A DNA stretch of 64,000 nucleotides from Bradyrhizobium sp. CCGUVB4N (GTDB taxonomy: Bacteria > Pseudomonadota > Alphaproteobacteria > Rhizobiales > Xanthobacteraceae), in contig NZ_JANADP010000001.1 of the NCBI RefSeq assembly GCF_024199945.1, positions 3,782,001-3,846,000 on the forward strand. The letters run 5' to 3'. Below are positions 24,614-33,336 of the stretch, one piece after another (the first letter of the stretch is position 1; each line of letters starts with the position of its first letter). The notes beneath the pieces were generated by a model. The model did not search any database, was not told the origin of the DNA, and saw only the letters and a list, made by a program, of their open reading frames with translations. The position numbers and the translations under genes are program-made.

Positions 24614-26176
24614 TCATGCAAAAGTCCTGATGGTCTGGATCACGCCGTCGAGCGCCGTGCCGGCGCTGTCCTTCAGCGCGGCCTCGCGCAGGCGGCGCGC
24701 CCAGTCGGCGGCATCATCGCGTCGTTCCACCAGCTTGATCGCCGCCAGCGTCCTGTCGAATTTCGACAGGCCCCGGCTGTGGGTATCGGAATAGCCTTTC
24801 ACCAGGCGTCGGCATTGCAGGATCTCGACGCCCAGCTGGTAATTGGTGCCGACCGCGTCGGTTGCGGCCTTGAGCCATCCGTCCCTGTGAGCCGTCTCGA
24901 TGGCGTGACGCAGCGAGCGGCGGCGCAGTCCGCGCATCCCGCCCACGACGTAGAGCACAAGGAACCAGGGCAGCGAGTAGGTCCGCACCCGGCGCCCTCG
25001 GTTGACGCGTCGATCGAGCCAGCCGAGCAGGCGCGGCCGCGCGCCAAGCCAGCGGCCGAAACCTGCAGGCAGCATGCCCATGACCTCCTCCATGCGGGGA
25101 TGCATGAATTCGGTGGTCTGGAGCACCTGTCCGTCCGACATCTCGAGCTCGCTCTCGATGCGCGCGCGGCGACCGGCGCGCGTCTTGAGGTCGGCGACGC
25201 GGATGACGTCGTCATAGGTCATGGCGTTGGCCAGGTATTTTGCCGCGGCTTGCGTGAAGGCATAGGCGTGCGCGCTACCGCCGGCGCTTCGGTCGGCCGC
25301 CTGCAGCGTATTCAGAATGTCGAGATACTCGCCGCCATAGGCGACGTCCTGGAAGTCGACCACCTTCCTCAAGCCCGCGCGCGCCATGCCGCGCGCCGGT
25401 TCGGGAAGCTCCTGGTTCAATCTTGCGACGAGGCCGGCGAGATCCGGATCGAGCGTTGCGGGAGAGGGCACGTCGGCCTGTCTGGCCGGCGTGGGCGCTG
25501 CAATTCCGGCGGCGCCGGTCTTGACCCGGTCGAAGGCGGCCTCGAACGTCTCGACGCTGGCCTTCGCGCCTTTGCCACCGGCGCGGATCACGTCGAGATA
25601 GCTGTCGCGGCTGAACGGCAGCACATCGGCGGCTGCAAGCGCGCCGAACATCGCAGCCGAGATGACGCTGCCATGCGCGATCGCAAGCGCGTTCAGATCG
25701 AAGATGATCTCGGTCTTGGCGGCAACCCCGATCGCACCGGTGACGGCGCCGCCGTCGGCAATGCCATTGCCCGGCGCGATCTTCTCGCCGATCGCAAACG
25801 AGCGGTGGTTGGAGGCGATCACCGTGGTGCGATCCGGCGTCACGAGGCCGCGCAGGATGGATCGGCCGGCCTCCATGAACTCCGCCGCCATCACGACGTC
25901 GACGTCGCCCGGCGTCGGCATCAGTGACAGGATCGGCTTGCGGCCGTCCAGCGGCGGCATCGCCTCGATGTAATAGATCGTGGCGCCGGTGCGCTGGGCG
26001 ACGCCGGGCACCGAGGTCGATTGCGCGATCCAGCCGTGGTTCTCGGCAAGCTGGACGATCCAGTCGGTCAGCACGCCGCCGCCCTGGCCGCCCATCGCCA
26101 CGATCGCGAGCGAGATCGGCCGCTCGGTCGCCTCGCCCGCGGCAGACAGGGCCAGTCGGACGGTTTCGTCCCTCAT
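24614..26176 (-). CDS. iorB: indolepyruvate:ferredoxin oxidoreductase, beta subunit, with C-terminal extension
   Basis: A 520-residue subunit of a 2-oxoacid:ferredoxin oxidoreductase. The first ~200 residues are the POR gamma/catalytic domain (LAIVAMGGQGGGVLTDWI, SVPGVAQRTGATIYYIE). The remaining ~300 residues form the extension I know as DUF6537, with VVDFQDVAYGGEYLDILN and a basic stretch RVNRGRRVRTYS. IorAB decarboxylates arylpyruvates to aryl-acetyl-CoA with ferredoxin as acceptor. The ATG overlaps the iorA stop. The long form occurs in aerobic bacteria; archaeal IorB is about 200 residues. Confidence 0.85.
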   Translation of the reverse strand: MRDETVRLALSAAGEATERPISLAIVAMGGQGGGVLTDWIVQLAENHGWIAQSTSVPGVAQRTGATIYYIEAMPPLDGRKPILSLMPTPGDVDVVMAAEFMEAGRSILRGLVTPDRTTVIASNHRSFAIGEKIAPGNGIADGGAVTGAIGVAAKTEIIFDLNALAIAHGSVISAAMFGALAAADVLPFSRDSYLDVIRAGGKGAKASVETFEAAFDRVKTGAAGIAAPTPARQADVPSPATLDPDLAGLVARLNQELPEPARGMARAGLRKVVDFQDVAYGGEYLDILNTLQAADRSAGGSAHAYAFTQAAAKYLANAMTYDDVIRVADLKTRAGRRARIESELEMSDGQVLQTTEFMHPRMEEVMGMLPAGFGRWLGARPRLLGWLDRRVNRGRRVRTYSLPWFLVLYVVGGMRGLRRRSLRHAIETAHRDGWLKAATDAVGTNYQLGVEILQCRRLVKGYSDTHSRGLSKFDRTLAAIKLVERRDDAADWARRLREAALKDSAGTALDGVIQTIRTFA

Positions 26177-28332
26177 GCCAGCGCCTCGAGCCCCGGACGA
26201 CGGCGGTCGCGGCGCCGCTGCAGCCAGCCGATCACCGCCATCGTGACCTTGGATTTGAACTTGTCCCAGCCGGTTGGATTGTGAATGACGTCGGCACGAT
26301 AGAACGAGGGGCAGAGCGCGGCGGCCTCGGAGACCTCGCCGCAATTGCCGCAGCCGACGCAGGAATTGTCGATCGCCGCGACGGGATCGTCGCGCAATGG
26401 ATCGTCAAGCTGCTTCACCGAGAGCGACGGGCAGCCGGAGAGCCGGATGCAGGCATGGTCGCCGGTGCAGACATCCTCGTCGACGCCGAAGCGTTCCTTG
26501 ACGGTACGGATGCCGTCCTTGATCGCCTTGGCGATCTGCGGCTTCACGCGGCGCTGCTTGTTCAGCATGCATTCGGAGGACGCGACGATGACCTTGGGAC
26601 CTTCCTCCTTGGTCGTCAGCGCTTCCTTCAGCGTGTCGCGCATCTTGCCGACATCATAGGTGCGGTCGAGCTGGCGCACCCATTGGCCGCCGATGCCCTT
26701 CACCGCCTTGACGATCGAATTGTTGGTGTCGCGCCGCTTGTTGATCGCGCGTGAGGACAGGATGTCCTGACCGCCGGTCGCCGAGGTGTAGTAATTGTCG
26801 ACGATGACGAAGACGCCGTCATGCTTGTTGAACACGGCATTGCCGATGCCGCTGGTCAAGCCGTTGTGCCAGAAGCCGCCATCGCCCATCACCGCGATCG
26901 AGCGCTTGTCGGCCTTGACGTTGAAGGCCGAGGTCGAGGCCGGACCGAGGCCAAACCCCATGGTCGTCGCGCCGATATTGAAGGGCGGCAGGATCGAGAA
27001 CAGATGGCAGCCGATGTCGGCCGAGACGTGGTGCTGCCCAAGCTCCTCCTCGACGAGCTTCATGGCGGCGAAGATCGGCCGCTCCGGGCAGCCGGTGCAG
27101 AGCCCGGGCGGTCGCGCCGGCACCACCTGCTTGAGCTTCTCGACCGCCGGGTGATTGAGCACGGGCGCCGCATCCGGCGCCGGCGGCCGGTTGCCGAGCA
27201 GCCGCGGCTCCGTCTTCTCCAGAAACTCCCTGACGCCGCCGAGCAGGACCTGCGCGGTGTAGTCGCCGCCCATCGGCAGCACGTCCTTGCCATGGACGCG
27301 CGCCTGGATGTCCTTGCGGCGCAGCACCGTATTGATGGCCTGCTCCAGATATTCCGGCTGGCCTTCCTCGACGATCAGGACGGCCTCCTTGTCGAGGCAG
27401 AACTCCGCGACCTCGGTGTCGATCACGGGGTAGGTGACGTTCATGACGTAGAGCGGGACCTGCGTATTGCCATAGGCATCCGACAGCCCGAGATATTGCA
27501 GCGCGCGGATCACGTTGTTGTACATCCCGCCCTGCATGATGATGCCGACCTTGCCCTGCTTCGGCCCCATCCATTCATTCAGCTTGTTGTCGCGGACGAA
27601 TCCAACGGCCGCGGGCATCCGCGTCTTGATCTTCTCCTGCTCGTGCTCGTAGGCCGCCGGCGGCAGCACGATGCGGTTGACGTCGCGCCTGGGATTGTTG
27701 AGCGCATCCTTGATGGTGTGCGCCGGCTTGACGTTGTCCTTGCAGACAAAGCTGCCGTGCATGTGACAGGCGCGGACGCGGACCTCGAGCATCACGGGCG
27801 TGTTCGAGAATTCCGAGAGCTCAAAACCCTTCTCGATCAGGTTGACGATGCACTCATGGTCCGGGCGCGGATCGAGCAGCCACATCTGCGACTTCATCGC
27901 GAACGCATGCGTGCGCTCCTGCATGATGGAGGAGCCTTCGCCATAGTCCTCGCCGACGATGATCATGGTGCCGCCGGTGACGCCGCCCGAAGCGAGATTG
28001 GCGAGCGCGTCAGAGGCGACGTTGGTGCCGACGGTCGACTTCCACGCCACCGCGCCGCGCAGGGGATACATCACCGAGGCCGACAGCATGGCGGCGGCGG
28101 CGGCCTCGTTGGCGGAGCTCTGGAACACGACGCCGAGATCGTCGAGCACGTCCTTGGCGTCGGCGAGCACGTCCATCAGATGCGAGATCGGAGAGCCCTG
28201 GTAGCCTCCGACATAGGCGACGCCGGATTGCAGCAGCGCCTTGGTGATGGCGAGGATGCCTTCGCCGCGGAACGTGTCGCCATCGCCGAGCCGGAGATCC
28301 TCGACCTCGCGAGCAAAAGACCGTTCAGCCAT
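26173..28332 (-). CDS. iorA: indolepyruvate:ferredoxin oxidoreductase, alpha subunit
   Basis: A 719-residue TPP-dependent subunit. It has an N-terminal pyrimidine-binding half (ALLQSGVAYVGGYQGSPISH), the family signature GLCTGCPERPIFAAMK near residue 410 and a TPP/Mg site GDGGFWHNGLTSG. The C-terminal ferredoxin-like region has the clustered cysteines CTGDHACIRLSGCP and CVGCGNCGEVSEAAALCP. It converts arylpyruvates, such as indolepyruvate from tryptophan transamination, to aryl-acetyl-CoA. It heads the minus-strand unit iorA-iorB-marR-marR and is divergent from the nitrilase gene. A palindrome lies 16 bases upstream of its start. Confidence 0.92.
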   Translation of the reverse strand: MAERSFAREVEDLRLGDGDTFRGEGILAITKALLQSGVAYVGGYQGSPISHLMDVLADAKDVLDDLGVVFQSSANEAAAAAMLSASVMYPLRGAVAWKSTVGTNVASDALANLASGGVTGGTMIIVGEDYGEGSSIMQERTHAFAMKSQMWLLDPRPDHECIVNLIEKGFELSEFSNTPVMLEVRVRACHMHGSFVCKDNVKPAHTIKDALNNPRRDVNRIVLPPAAYEHEQEKIKTRMPAAVGFVRDNKLNEWMGPKQGKVGIIMQGGMYNNVIRALQYLGLSDAYGNTQVPLYVMNVTYPVIDTEVAEFCLDKEAVLIVEEGQPEYLEQAINTVLRRKDIQARVHGKDVLPMGGDYTAQVLLGGVREFLEKTEPRLLGNRPPAPDAAPVLNHPAVEKLKQVVPARPPGLCTGCPERPIFAAMKLVEEELGQHHVSADIGCHLFSILPPFNIGATTMGFGLGPASTSAFNVKADKRSIAVMGDGGFWHNGLTSGIGNAVFNKHDGVFVIVDNYYTSATGGQDILSSRAINKRRDTNNSIVKAVKGIGGQWVRQLDRTYDVGKMRDTLKEALTTKEEGPKVIVASSECMLNKQRRVKPQIAKAIKDGIRTVKERFGVDEDVCTGDHACIRLSGCPSLSVKQLDDPLRDDPVAAIDNSCVGCGNCGEVSEAAALCPSFYRADVIHNPTGWDKFKSKVTMAVIGWLQRRRDRRRPGLEALA

Positions 28333-28347
28333 TGCACCCTCCAGAAA

Positions 28348-28361
28348 TATGCGTTAGCATA
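28348..28361. promoter_or_regulatory. TATGC-N4-GCATA palindrome upstream of iorA
   Basis: A perfect 5+5 inverted repeat between the divergent iorA and nitrilase genes, within an AT-rich patch. The left flank and half-site (AAATATGC from 28345) match those at 18309 before the dioxygenase reductase. A MarR operator is a reasonable inference given two MarR genes at the end of the iorA transcript. Confidence 0.45.
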
Positions 28362-28459
28362 CGTTTACATGTGAAGTAAGTCAACGCTGCGCCATGCTAT
28401 CACGCCTGCGGACCTCTGCTCCGACAAGGCGGTCATGAGCCGGCGACAGGGTAGGGCCA

Positions 28460-29479
28460 ATGCTGAAGCTGCCTCGCTTTAGAGCCGCCGCCGTCCAGGC
28501 TTCACCTGTCTATCTCGACCCGGGCGCGACAGCCGACAAGGCGGCTTCACTGGTCCGTGAAGCAGCAAGCCATGGCGCGAAGCTCGTCGCGTTCCCCGAG
28601 GTGTTCGTTCCCGGCTATCCCTACTGGAACTGGATCACCGATCCCGTCACCGGCAGCGCGTGGTTCGAGAAGCTCGCCAAGGCGTCGGTGCTGGTGCCGG
28701 GTCCGGAGGTTGATGTTATCCGGAAGGCCGCGCGCGATACCGGATGCTACGTCGTGCTCGGCGTCAACGAGCGCAGCCCGGTGTCGCTGGGCGCGATCTA
28801 CAATACGCTGGTGTTCATCGGACCCGACGGCGCCTTGCTCGGCAAACACCGCAAGCTGGTGCCGACCTGGGCAGAGAAGCTGACCTGGACCGGCGGTGAC
28901 GGATCGAGCCTGCGCGTCTATGATACCGAGATCGGACGTCTCGGCGGTCTCGCCTGCGGCGAGAACACCAACACGCTCGCGCGCTTTGCGCTGTTGGGTC
29001 TGGGTGAGCTCGTGCATGTCGCAAGCTACATCGCGCTTCCGGTCGCGCCTCCCGACTACGACATGGCGGAGGCGATCAAGTTGCGCGCGATCGCCCATTC
29101 CTTTGAAGGCAAGATTTTTACGATCGTCTCCTGCTCGACGGTGTCGGAGGAGATCATCACCGCGATGGAGACCGTCGTTCCCGACGCGCGTGCGCGCCTG
29201 CAGCGGAAGTCGAGTGCCTTCTCCGGCATCATCGGGCCCGATGGCCGCGTGGTCGGCGATGCCCTGATCGACGACGAAGGCATCGTCTATGCCGACATCG
29301 ACCTCGACCGCTGCATCCAGCCGAAGCAGATGCATGACATCGTCGGGCACTACAACCGCTTCGACATCTTTGACCTCAGGGTCAATCGGCGTGCTTTGGC
29401 GCCGCTGGACCTTGCAGACGGTGAACGCGAGGCTGCGGAGCAGGGTGGCTTCACGCCGATACCACTGAGACCGGAATAG
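28460..29479 (+). CDS. nitrilase (carbon-nitrogen hydrolase family)
   Basis: A 339-residue nitrilase-superfamily enzyme. The catalytic triad is visible as Glu47 (FPEVFVPGYP), Lys132 (GKHRKLVPTW) and Cys166 (GLACGENTN). The CGEN sequence and the YPYW segment after the glutamate are typical of true nitrilases, which turn a nitrile into acid and ammonia; amidases usually carry other residues around the cysteine. It starts a plus-strand run ending with the EthD-like gene. Next to iorAB and gentisate dioxygenase it may feed an arylacetonitrile-derived acid into the pathway. Confidence 0.88.
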   Translation: MLKLPRFRAAAVQASPVYLDPGATADKAASLVREAASHGAKLVAFPEVFVPGYPYWNWITDPVTGSAWFEKLAKASVLVPGPEVDVIRKAARDTGCYVVLGVNERSPVSLGAIYNTLVFIGPDGALLGKHRKLVPTWAEKLTWTGGDGSSLRVYDTEIGRLGGLACGENTNTLARFALLGLGELVHVASYIALPVAPPDYDMAEAIKLRAIAHSFEGKIFTIVSCSTVSEEIITAMETVVPDARARLQRKSSAFSGIIGPDGRVVGDALIDDEGIVYADIDLDRCIQPKQMHDIVGHYNRFDIFDLRVNRRALAPLDLADGEREAAEQGGFTPIPLRPE

Positions 29480-29494
29480 GACCTGGAGGATAGG

Positions 29495-30601
29495 ATGCGC
29501 GAGAACGTCGTCGGCCGGGCCAATGTCGAAGACACGCCCGAGCTCAAGGCCTACTACAAGGACCTCGAAAAGTACGAAGCCGGAGCCTTGTGGACGGTCG
29601 CCAACAAGATCGAGCCGTGGGCGCCGCAATCGGCGTCGGTTCCCGTGCTCTGGCGCTACGACGATTTGCGCGAGCACGTGCTGCGCTCGGTCGAGCTGGT
29701 CTCGCCGGAGAAGGCGGGGCGGCGGGTGATCTACCTCAACAATCCCGGCCGTCGCGACGTCTCGGCCGCGGTCGGCTGGCTCTATTCGGGATTGCAGGTG
29801 ATGCATCCCGGTGAAGTCGCCACCGCACACGCGCACTCGGCCTCCGCCCTGCGCTTCATCATGGAAGGAACGGGCGCCTACACCATCGTCGACGGTCACA
29901 AGATGACGCTCGGGGCGCGGGATTTCGTGCTGACGCCGAACGGCACGTGGCACGAGCATGGCGTCGAAAGCAACGGCTCCGTCTGCATCTGGCAGGACGG
30001 CCTCGACATCCCGCTCGTCAACGCGCTGGAAGCGAACTTTTTCGCGGTCCATCCGAAGGTCCAGCAGGAAGAGTCCGGCTATCCCGTCGACGACATGACC
30101 AGGACATGGGGCAATCCCGGGCTTCGCCCGGCCGGCTCACAATGGTCGAAGGGCTATTCGCCGATGTTCAAGTACGAGTGGGAGCCGACTTACGAGTCCT
30201 TGCGCAAATACGCCGCCGCGACCGACGGTTCGCCCTATGACGGCATTCTCATGAACTACGTCAATCCGATCACGGGCGGACACGTGATGCAGACGATCGG
30301 CGCGAGCATGCAATTGCTGCGGCCGGGCGAGAAGACGAAGTCGCATCGCCACACCGGCAGCTTCATCTACCAGGTCGCCAAGGGCCGCGGCTATTCGGTG
30401 ATCGGCGGCAAGCGCTTCGAGTGGCAGGAGCGCGACATCTTCTGCGTGCCGTCCTGGGCCTGGCACGAGCATGGCAACCTCGCGGACGGCGACGACGCTT
30501 GCCTGTTCTGCTTCAACGATCTTCCCGTCATCGAAAGTCTCGGCTTCTATCGGGAAGAAGCCTATGGCGACAATTCCGGTCACCAGCCGGTTGCCGCCTG
30601 A
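29495..30601 (+). CDS. gentisate 1,2-dioxygenase family (bicupin ring-cleavage enzyme)
   Basis: A 368-residue extradiol-type dioxygenase with two cupin domains. The first carries the iron ligands His112 and His114 (TAHAHSASALRFIMEG) and the distal WHEHG at 152-156. The second repeats a similar pattern (KSHRHTGSFIYQ, then WAWHEHGN). Gentisate dioxygenases and relatives acting on 1-hydroxy-2-naphthoate, salicylate or 5-nitrosalicylate share this layout. It opens the ring between the carboxyl- and hydroxyl-bearing carbons. GGAGGAT precedes the ATG, 16 bases after the nitrilase stop. The next gene is an FAH-family hydrolase, as expected downstream of gentisate cleavage. Confidence 0.88.
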   Translation: MRENVVGRANVEDTPELKAYYKDLEKYEAGALWTVANKIEPWAPQSASVPVLWRYDDLREHVLRSVELVSPEKAGRRVIYLNNPGRRDVSAAVGWLYSGLQVMHPGEVATAHAHSASALRFIMEGTGAYTIVDGHKMTLGARDFVLTPNGTWHEHGVESNGSVCIWQDGLDIPLVNALEANFFAVHPKVQQEESGYPVDDMTRTWGNPGLRPAGSQWSKGYSPMFKYEWEPTYESLRKYAAATDGSPYDGILMNYVNPITGGHVMQTIGASMQLLRPGEKTKSHRHTGSFIYQVAKGRGYSVIGGKRFEWQERDIFCVPSWAWHEHGNLADGDDACLFCFNDLPVIESLGFYREEAYGDNSGHQPVAA

Positions 30602-30653
30602 CGTTCGATCGCCCACCTCCAGAATTCACCAGCAAAAGCCGGATCAAGCTTCC

Positions 30654-31562
30654 ATGCGTCTCGTGACCTACACCTTGGGCTCCAGCGGTGCCCGTCTCGG
30701 CGTTCTCGTCAATGGGCTGGTCGTCGATGTCGAGCACCTCGGTGCATCCAGCGGCGTGACATGGCCGAGCGATATGCTGTCGTTCATCGACAACGGCGTG
30801 ACCCTGGTGCCGGCGCTCAGGGATGCACTGGCGGAGGCCAATGGCCGCTTTCCGGCCGGCTCGGCGGTGGCGGTCGAGGATGTCAAGCTGCAGGCGCCGA
30901 TCCCGCGCCCGCGGAAGAACATTTTTGGCATCGGGCTGAACTACCGAGCCCATGTCGCGGAATCGGCGAAGAGCCTCGATACGAGCCAGGACCTGCCGAA
31001 GCAGCCGGTTGTCTTCTCGAAGCCGCCGACCTCGGTGATCGGTCCCGGCGCCGCCATCCAGCACAACGCGAGAATGACGCAGCAGCTCGACTGGGAGGTC
31101 GAGCTCGCCGTCATCATCGGCAAGACCGCGACCCGCGTCGCGACGGAGAAGGCGATGGATCACGTCTTCGGCTATTCGGTGATGATCGACATTTCCGCGC
31201 GCGACAATCGCCGCGCCGGCCAGTGGATCTTCTCCAAGGGCATGGACACCTATGCGCCGTTCGGCCCTTGCATCGTGACCGCGGACGAGATTCCCGATCC
31301 GCATGATTTGCGGCTGTGGCTGACCAAGAACGGCGTCATGAAGCAGGACTCCAACACCAAATACATGATCTTCGACATCCCGGTTTTGATCTCCGACATT
31401 TCGTCGGGCATGACGCTCGAGCCCGGCGACATCATCGCCACGGGAACGCCGGAAGGCGTCGGCGCCGGCATGAGCCCGCAGGAATGGCTGTGGCCGGGCG
31501 ACGTGGTCGAGGCCGGGGTCGACGGTGTCGGTGTCATCCGCCATCCCGTCGTTGCGATCTGA
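30654..31562 (+). CDS. fumarylacetoacetate hydrolase family protein (probable fumaryl/maleylpyruvate hydrolase)
   Basis: A 302-residue FAH-family hydrolase. The C-terminal catalytic domain begins with IFGIGLNYRAHVAE and carries the metal-binding Glu-x-Glu (DWEVELAVIIG) and the GDIIATGTPEGVGAG loop. In gentisate pathways this family hydrolyses maleyl- or fumarylpyruvate to pyruvate plus maleate or fumarate. The ATG at 30654 restores the normal N-terminus MRLVTYTLG. Its stop overlaps the thioesterase start. No maleylpyruvate isomerase is visible nearby. Confidence 0.88.
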   Translation: MRLVTYTLGSSGARLGVLVNGLVVDVEHLGASSGVTWPSDMLSFIDNGVTLVPALRDALAEANGRFPAGSAVAVEDVKLQAPIPRPRKNIFGIGLNYRAHVAESAKSLDTSQDLPKQPVVFSKPPTSVIGPGAAIQHNARMTQQLDWEVELAVIIGKTATRVATEKAMDHVFGYSVMIDISARDNRRAGQWIFSKGMDTYAPFGPCIVTADEIPDPHDLRLWLTKNGVMKQDSNTKYMIFDIPVLISDISSGMTLEPGDIIATGTPEGVGAGMSPQEWLWPGDVVEAGVDGVGVIRHPVVAI

Positions 31563-31999
31563 TGACGAATTTCTCGTTCGACCGCGAGCTCAGGTTCGGA
31601 GACTGCGATCCGTCCGGGATCGCGTATTTCCCGTCCTACCTCAACATCCTCAACGGCGTCGTCGAGGCGTTTTGGGCGAGGATCGGTTTTCCGTGGCCGG
31701 AATTGATCATGGTCCGGAAGATCGGGACGCCCACGGTGCATCTCGCCTGCGATTTCTCCCGGCCGTCGATGTTCGGCGATCTCCTGACGTTCGACCTGCG
31801 GATCGTCCGGGTCGGGGGATCATCGCTCCATCTGGAGCATGTCATCTCCGGCGCGAATAGCATGCGCTGGCGCGCGCGCCAGATCCTGGCTGCGACGTCG
31901 CTGGTGGATCATCATGCGATCCCGTGGCCTGATGACATCAGAGCCGCGCTCATGCCGCATGTGAGTGTGGGCGAGGGCGCCGAGGGAGCGCCGGCATGA
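31562..31999 (+). CDS. acyl-CoA thioesterase, 4-hydroxybenzoyl-CoA thioesterase (hot-dog) family
   Basis: A 145-residue hot-dog protein. The N-terminal motif FGDCDPSGIAYFPSYLNILN contains the aspartate (DPSGI) used for catalysis in Pseudomonas-type 4-hydroxybenzoyl-CoA thioesterase. Start and stop overlap the neighbouring genes by one and four bases, so it is translated with them. It probably releases an aromatic acid from its CoA ester before or after ring hydroxylation, matching the CoA ligase at 21134. Confidence 0.87.
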   Translation: MTNFSFDRELRFGDCDPSGIAYFPSYLNILNGVVEAFWARIGFPWPELIMVRKIGTPTVHLACDFSRPSMFGDLLTFDLRIVRVGGSSLHLEHVISGANSMRWRARQILAATSLVDHHAIPWPDDIRAALMPHVSVGEGAEGAPA

Positions 32000-32703
32000 T
32001 CTCGCTCTTCATGACATTCTCTGATCCGGCAGGCGAGCGGCGGGTTGATCCCGACGAGATTGCCGCCGTGGCGGAGGCGGCTGGATCGATCCCGGAGATG
32101 ACCGAGGGCTTGCTGTTCACGCCGCTCGAACAGTCAGTCGACCATCCCTACAAGGCCGACGGCTCCGGCCCCGTGTTTGCGCTTCAGCTGCGATTTCACG
32201 ACCTGTTCGCCTGCGAGGCGGCGATGGACCGCGGCGGTATCCTTGCCGGCCTCGCGACAGGTGCCGGACACGCCGGCCTCACCGGCCTCGACGTCACGCA
32301 TCAGGTGATGCTGACACGCGCGTTCCCCGTCGATGTCGCCGCACATCCGGCAGGAACGACAGTGCCGTGCAGTTACCTCGTGCACTATCCCGGCCCGGCC
32401 GAGGACATGAACGCCTGGAATCTGCATTATCTGGAGCACCATCCGTCGATCATGCGGACCTTCCCGAACGTCCGCCAGATCGAAATCTACACCCGCATCG
32501 ATTGGGTCGATCGGCTTCCGTCACAGCGGGTCGAGCACATGCAGCGCAACAAGCTGGTGTTCGACAGCCCGCAAGCCCTCGCGCACGCGCTCGGCTCCGA
32601 CGTGATCACGCGTATGCGTGCGGATTTCGTCAAGTTCCCGCCATTCGCGGGCGGCAACAAGCATTTTCCGATGCTGACGCGGGTGGTGCGGCCCAGGCGC
32701 TAG
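31996..32703 (+). CDS. EthD-like / dimeric alpha-beta barrel protein
   Basis: A 235-residue protein whose second half (CSYLVHYPGPAEDMNAWNLH, then HHPSIMRTFPNVRQIEIY) looks like an EthD or small monooxygenase-type ferredoxin fold. The first half may be a second such module (FALQLRFHDLFACEAAM). The start overlaps the thioesterase stop, so it is last in the nitrilase-gentisate dioxygenase operon. Such proteins are often isomerases, decyclases or oxygenases acting on aromatic intermediates. Its last 25 residues recur as an orphan at 43571-43646. Exact function unknown. Confidence 0.68.
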   Translation: MISLFMTFSDPAGERRVDPDEIAAVAEAAGSIPEMTEGLLFTPLEQSVDHPYKADGSGPVFALQLRFHDLFACEAAMDRGGILAGLATGAGHAGLTGLDVTHQVMLTRAFPVDVAAHPAGTTVPCSYLVHYPGPAEDMNAWNLHYLEHHPSIMRTFPNVRQIEIYTRIDWVDRLPSQRVEHMQRNKLVFDSPQALAHALGSDVITRMRADFVKFPPFAGGNKHFPMLTRVVRPRR

Positions 32704-32838
32704 ATCGCCGAGAGCGCAAAAACAGATCGCAATCCGAAACGGGCCACATCCGGACTCCCAGCCGCTACCGCGAGCCAATCGGCCTCGTCGACGAGCACCA
32801 ACAGCCGAGGTGGAATGCCGCGGAGAGTTTTCGCTGTC

Positions 32839-33054
32839 TCAAGGCTGCAGGAGTGACAGAAGCCTCTGACGGTCTTGATCGCGCAAACGCTGGCATTCAC
32901 GCAGCCGCTCCAGCTCCTTTTCGGCCCTCGCAGTACTCTGACCCTCCCTTTTCAAGTCGAGAACCAGCCGCTCCTGTTCTGCAAGCTGGCGCTCACCTGC
33001 GACCACATCGCGTTCAACACGGCTCAGTTCGTCATAGATCGAGGTCCTGTCCAT
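32839..33054 (-). CDS. small coiled-coil hypothetical protein
   Basis: A 71-residue, highly charged protein predicted to be almost all helix: MDRTSIYDELSRVERDV, then long E/R/Q-rich heptads (EKELERLRECQRLRDQDRQR). I recall similar short coiled-coil proteins as common in Bradyrhizobium. There is no signal peptide or catalytic motif. It stands alone on the minus strand, and its function is unknown. Confidence 0.62.
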   Translation of the reverse strand: MDRTSIYDELSRVERDVVAGERQLAEQERLVLDLKREGQSTARAEKELERLRECQRLRDQDRQRLLSLLQP

Positions 33055-33336
33055 CGAAGCACTCCACGTGCTCGATCAACCCGATCGACGTTTTACCGTT
33101 CCTCTCGCCTGCCGTTTATTCCCGGTCGATTTGACGCGCCCGCTCAGGGCGTTCGCCGGGCTGCCGCCGGTCGCGAGGTCCGCTTGGGGCCACGAGCCGA
33201 CCCTGGTCGCGGACGAACAAAGAAGCCGCCGCTGACGGCCAAACAGGGTATAATCCCAGGAAGCCGCGCTCCTTTGGAACGCCGCATCACGGCAATCATT
33301 GAGCCGGCGGGCGAAACTCCCTGGAGGAGGAAAGCG

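Noticed and set aside
26821..28374. A 517-codon plus-strand frame opposite iorA
   Set aside because: Antisense of a well-conserved TPP enzyme; no ribosome site and no recognisable domain.
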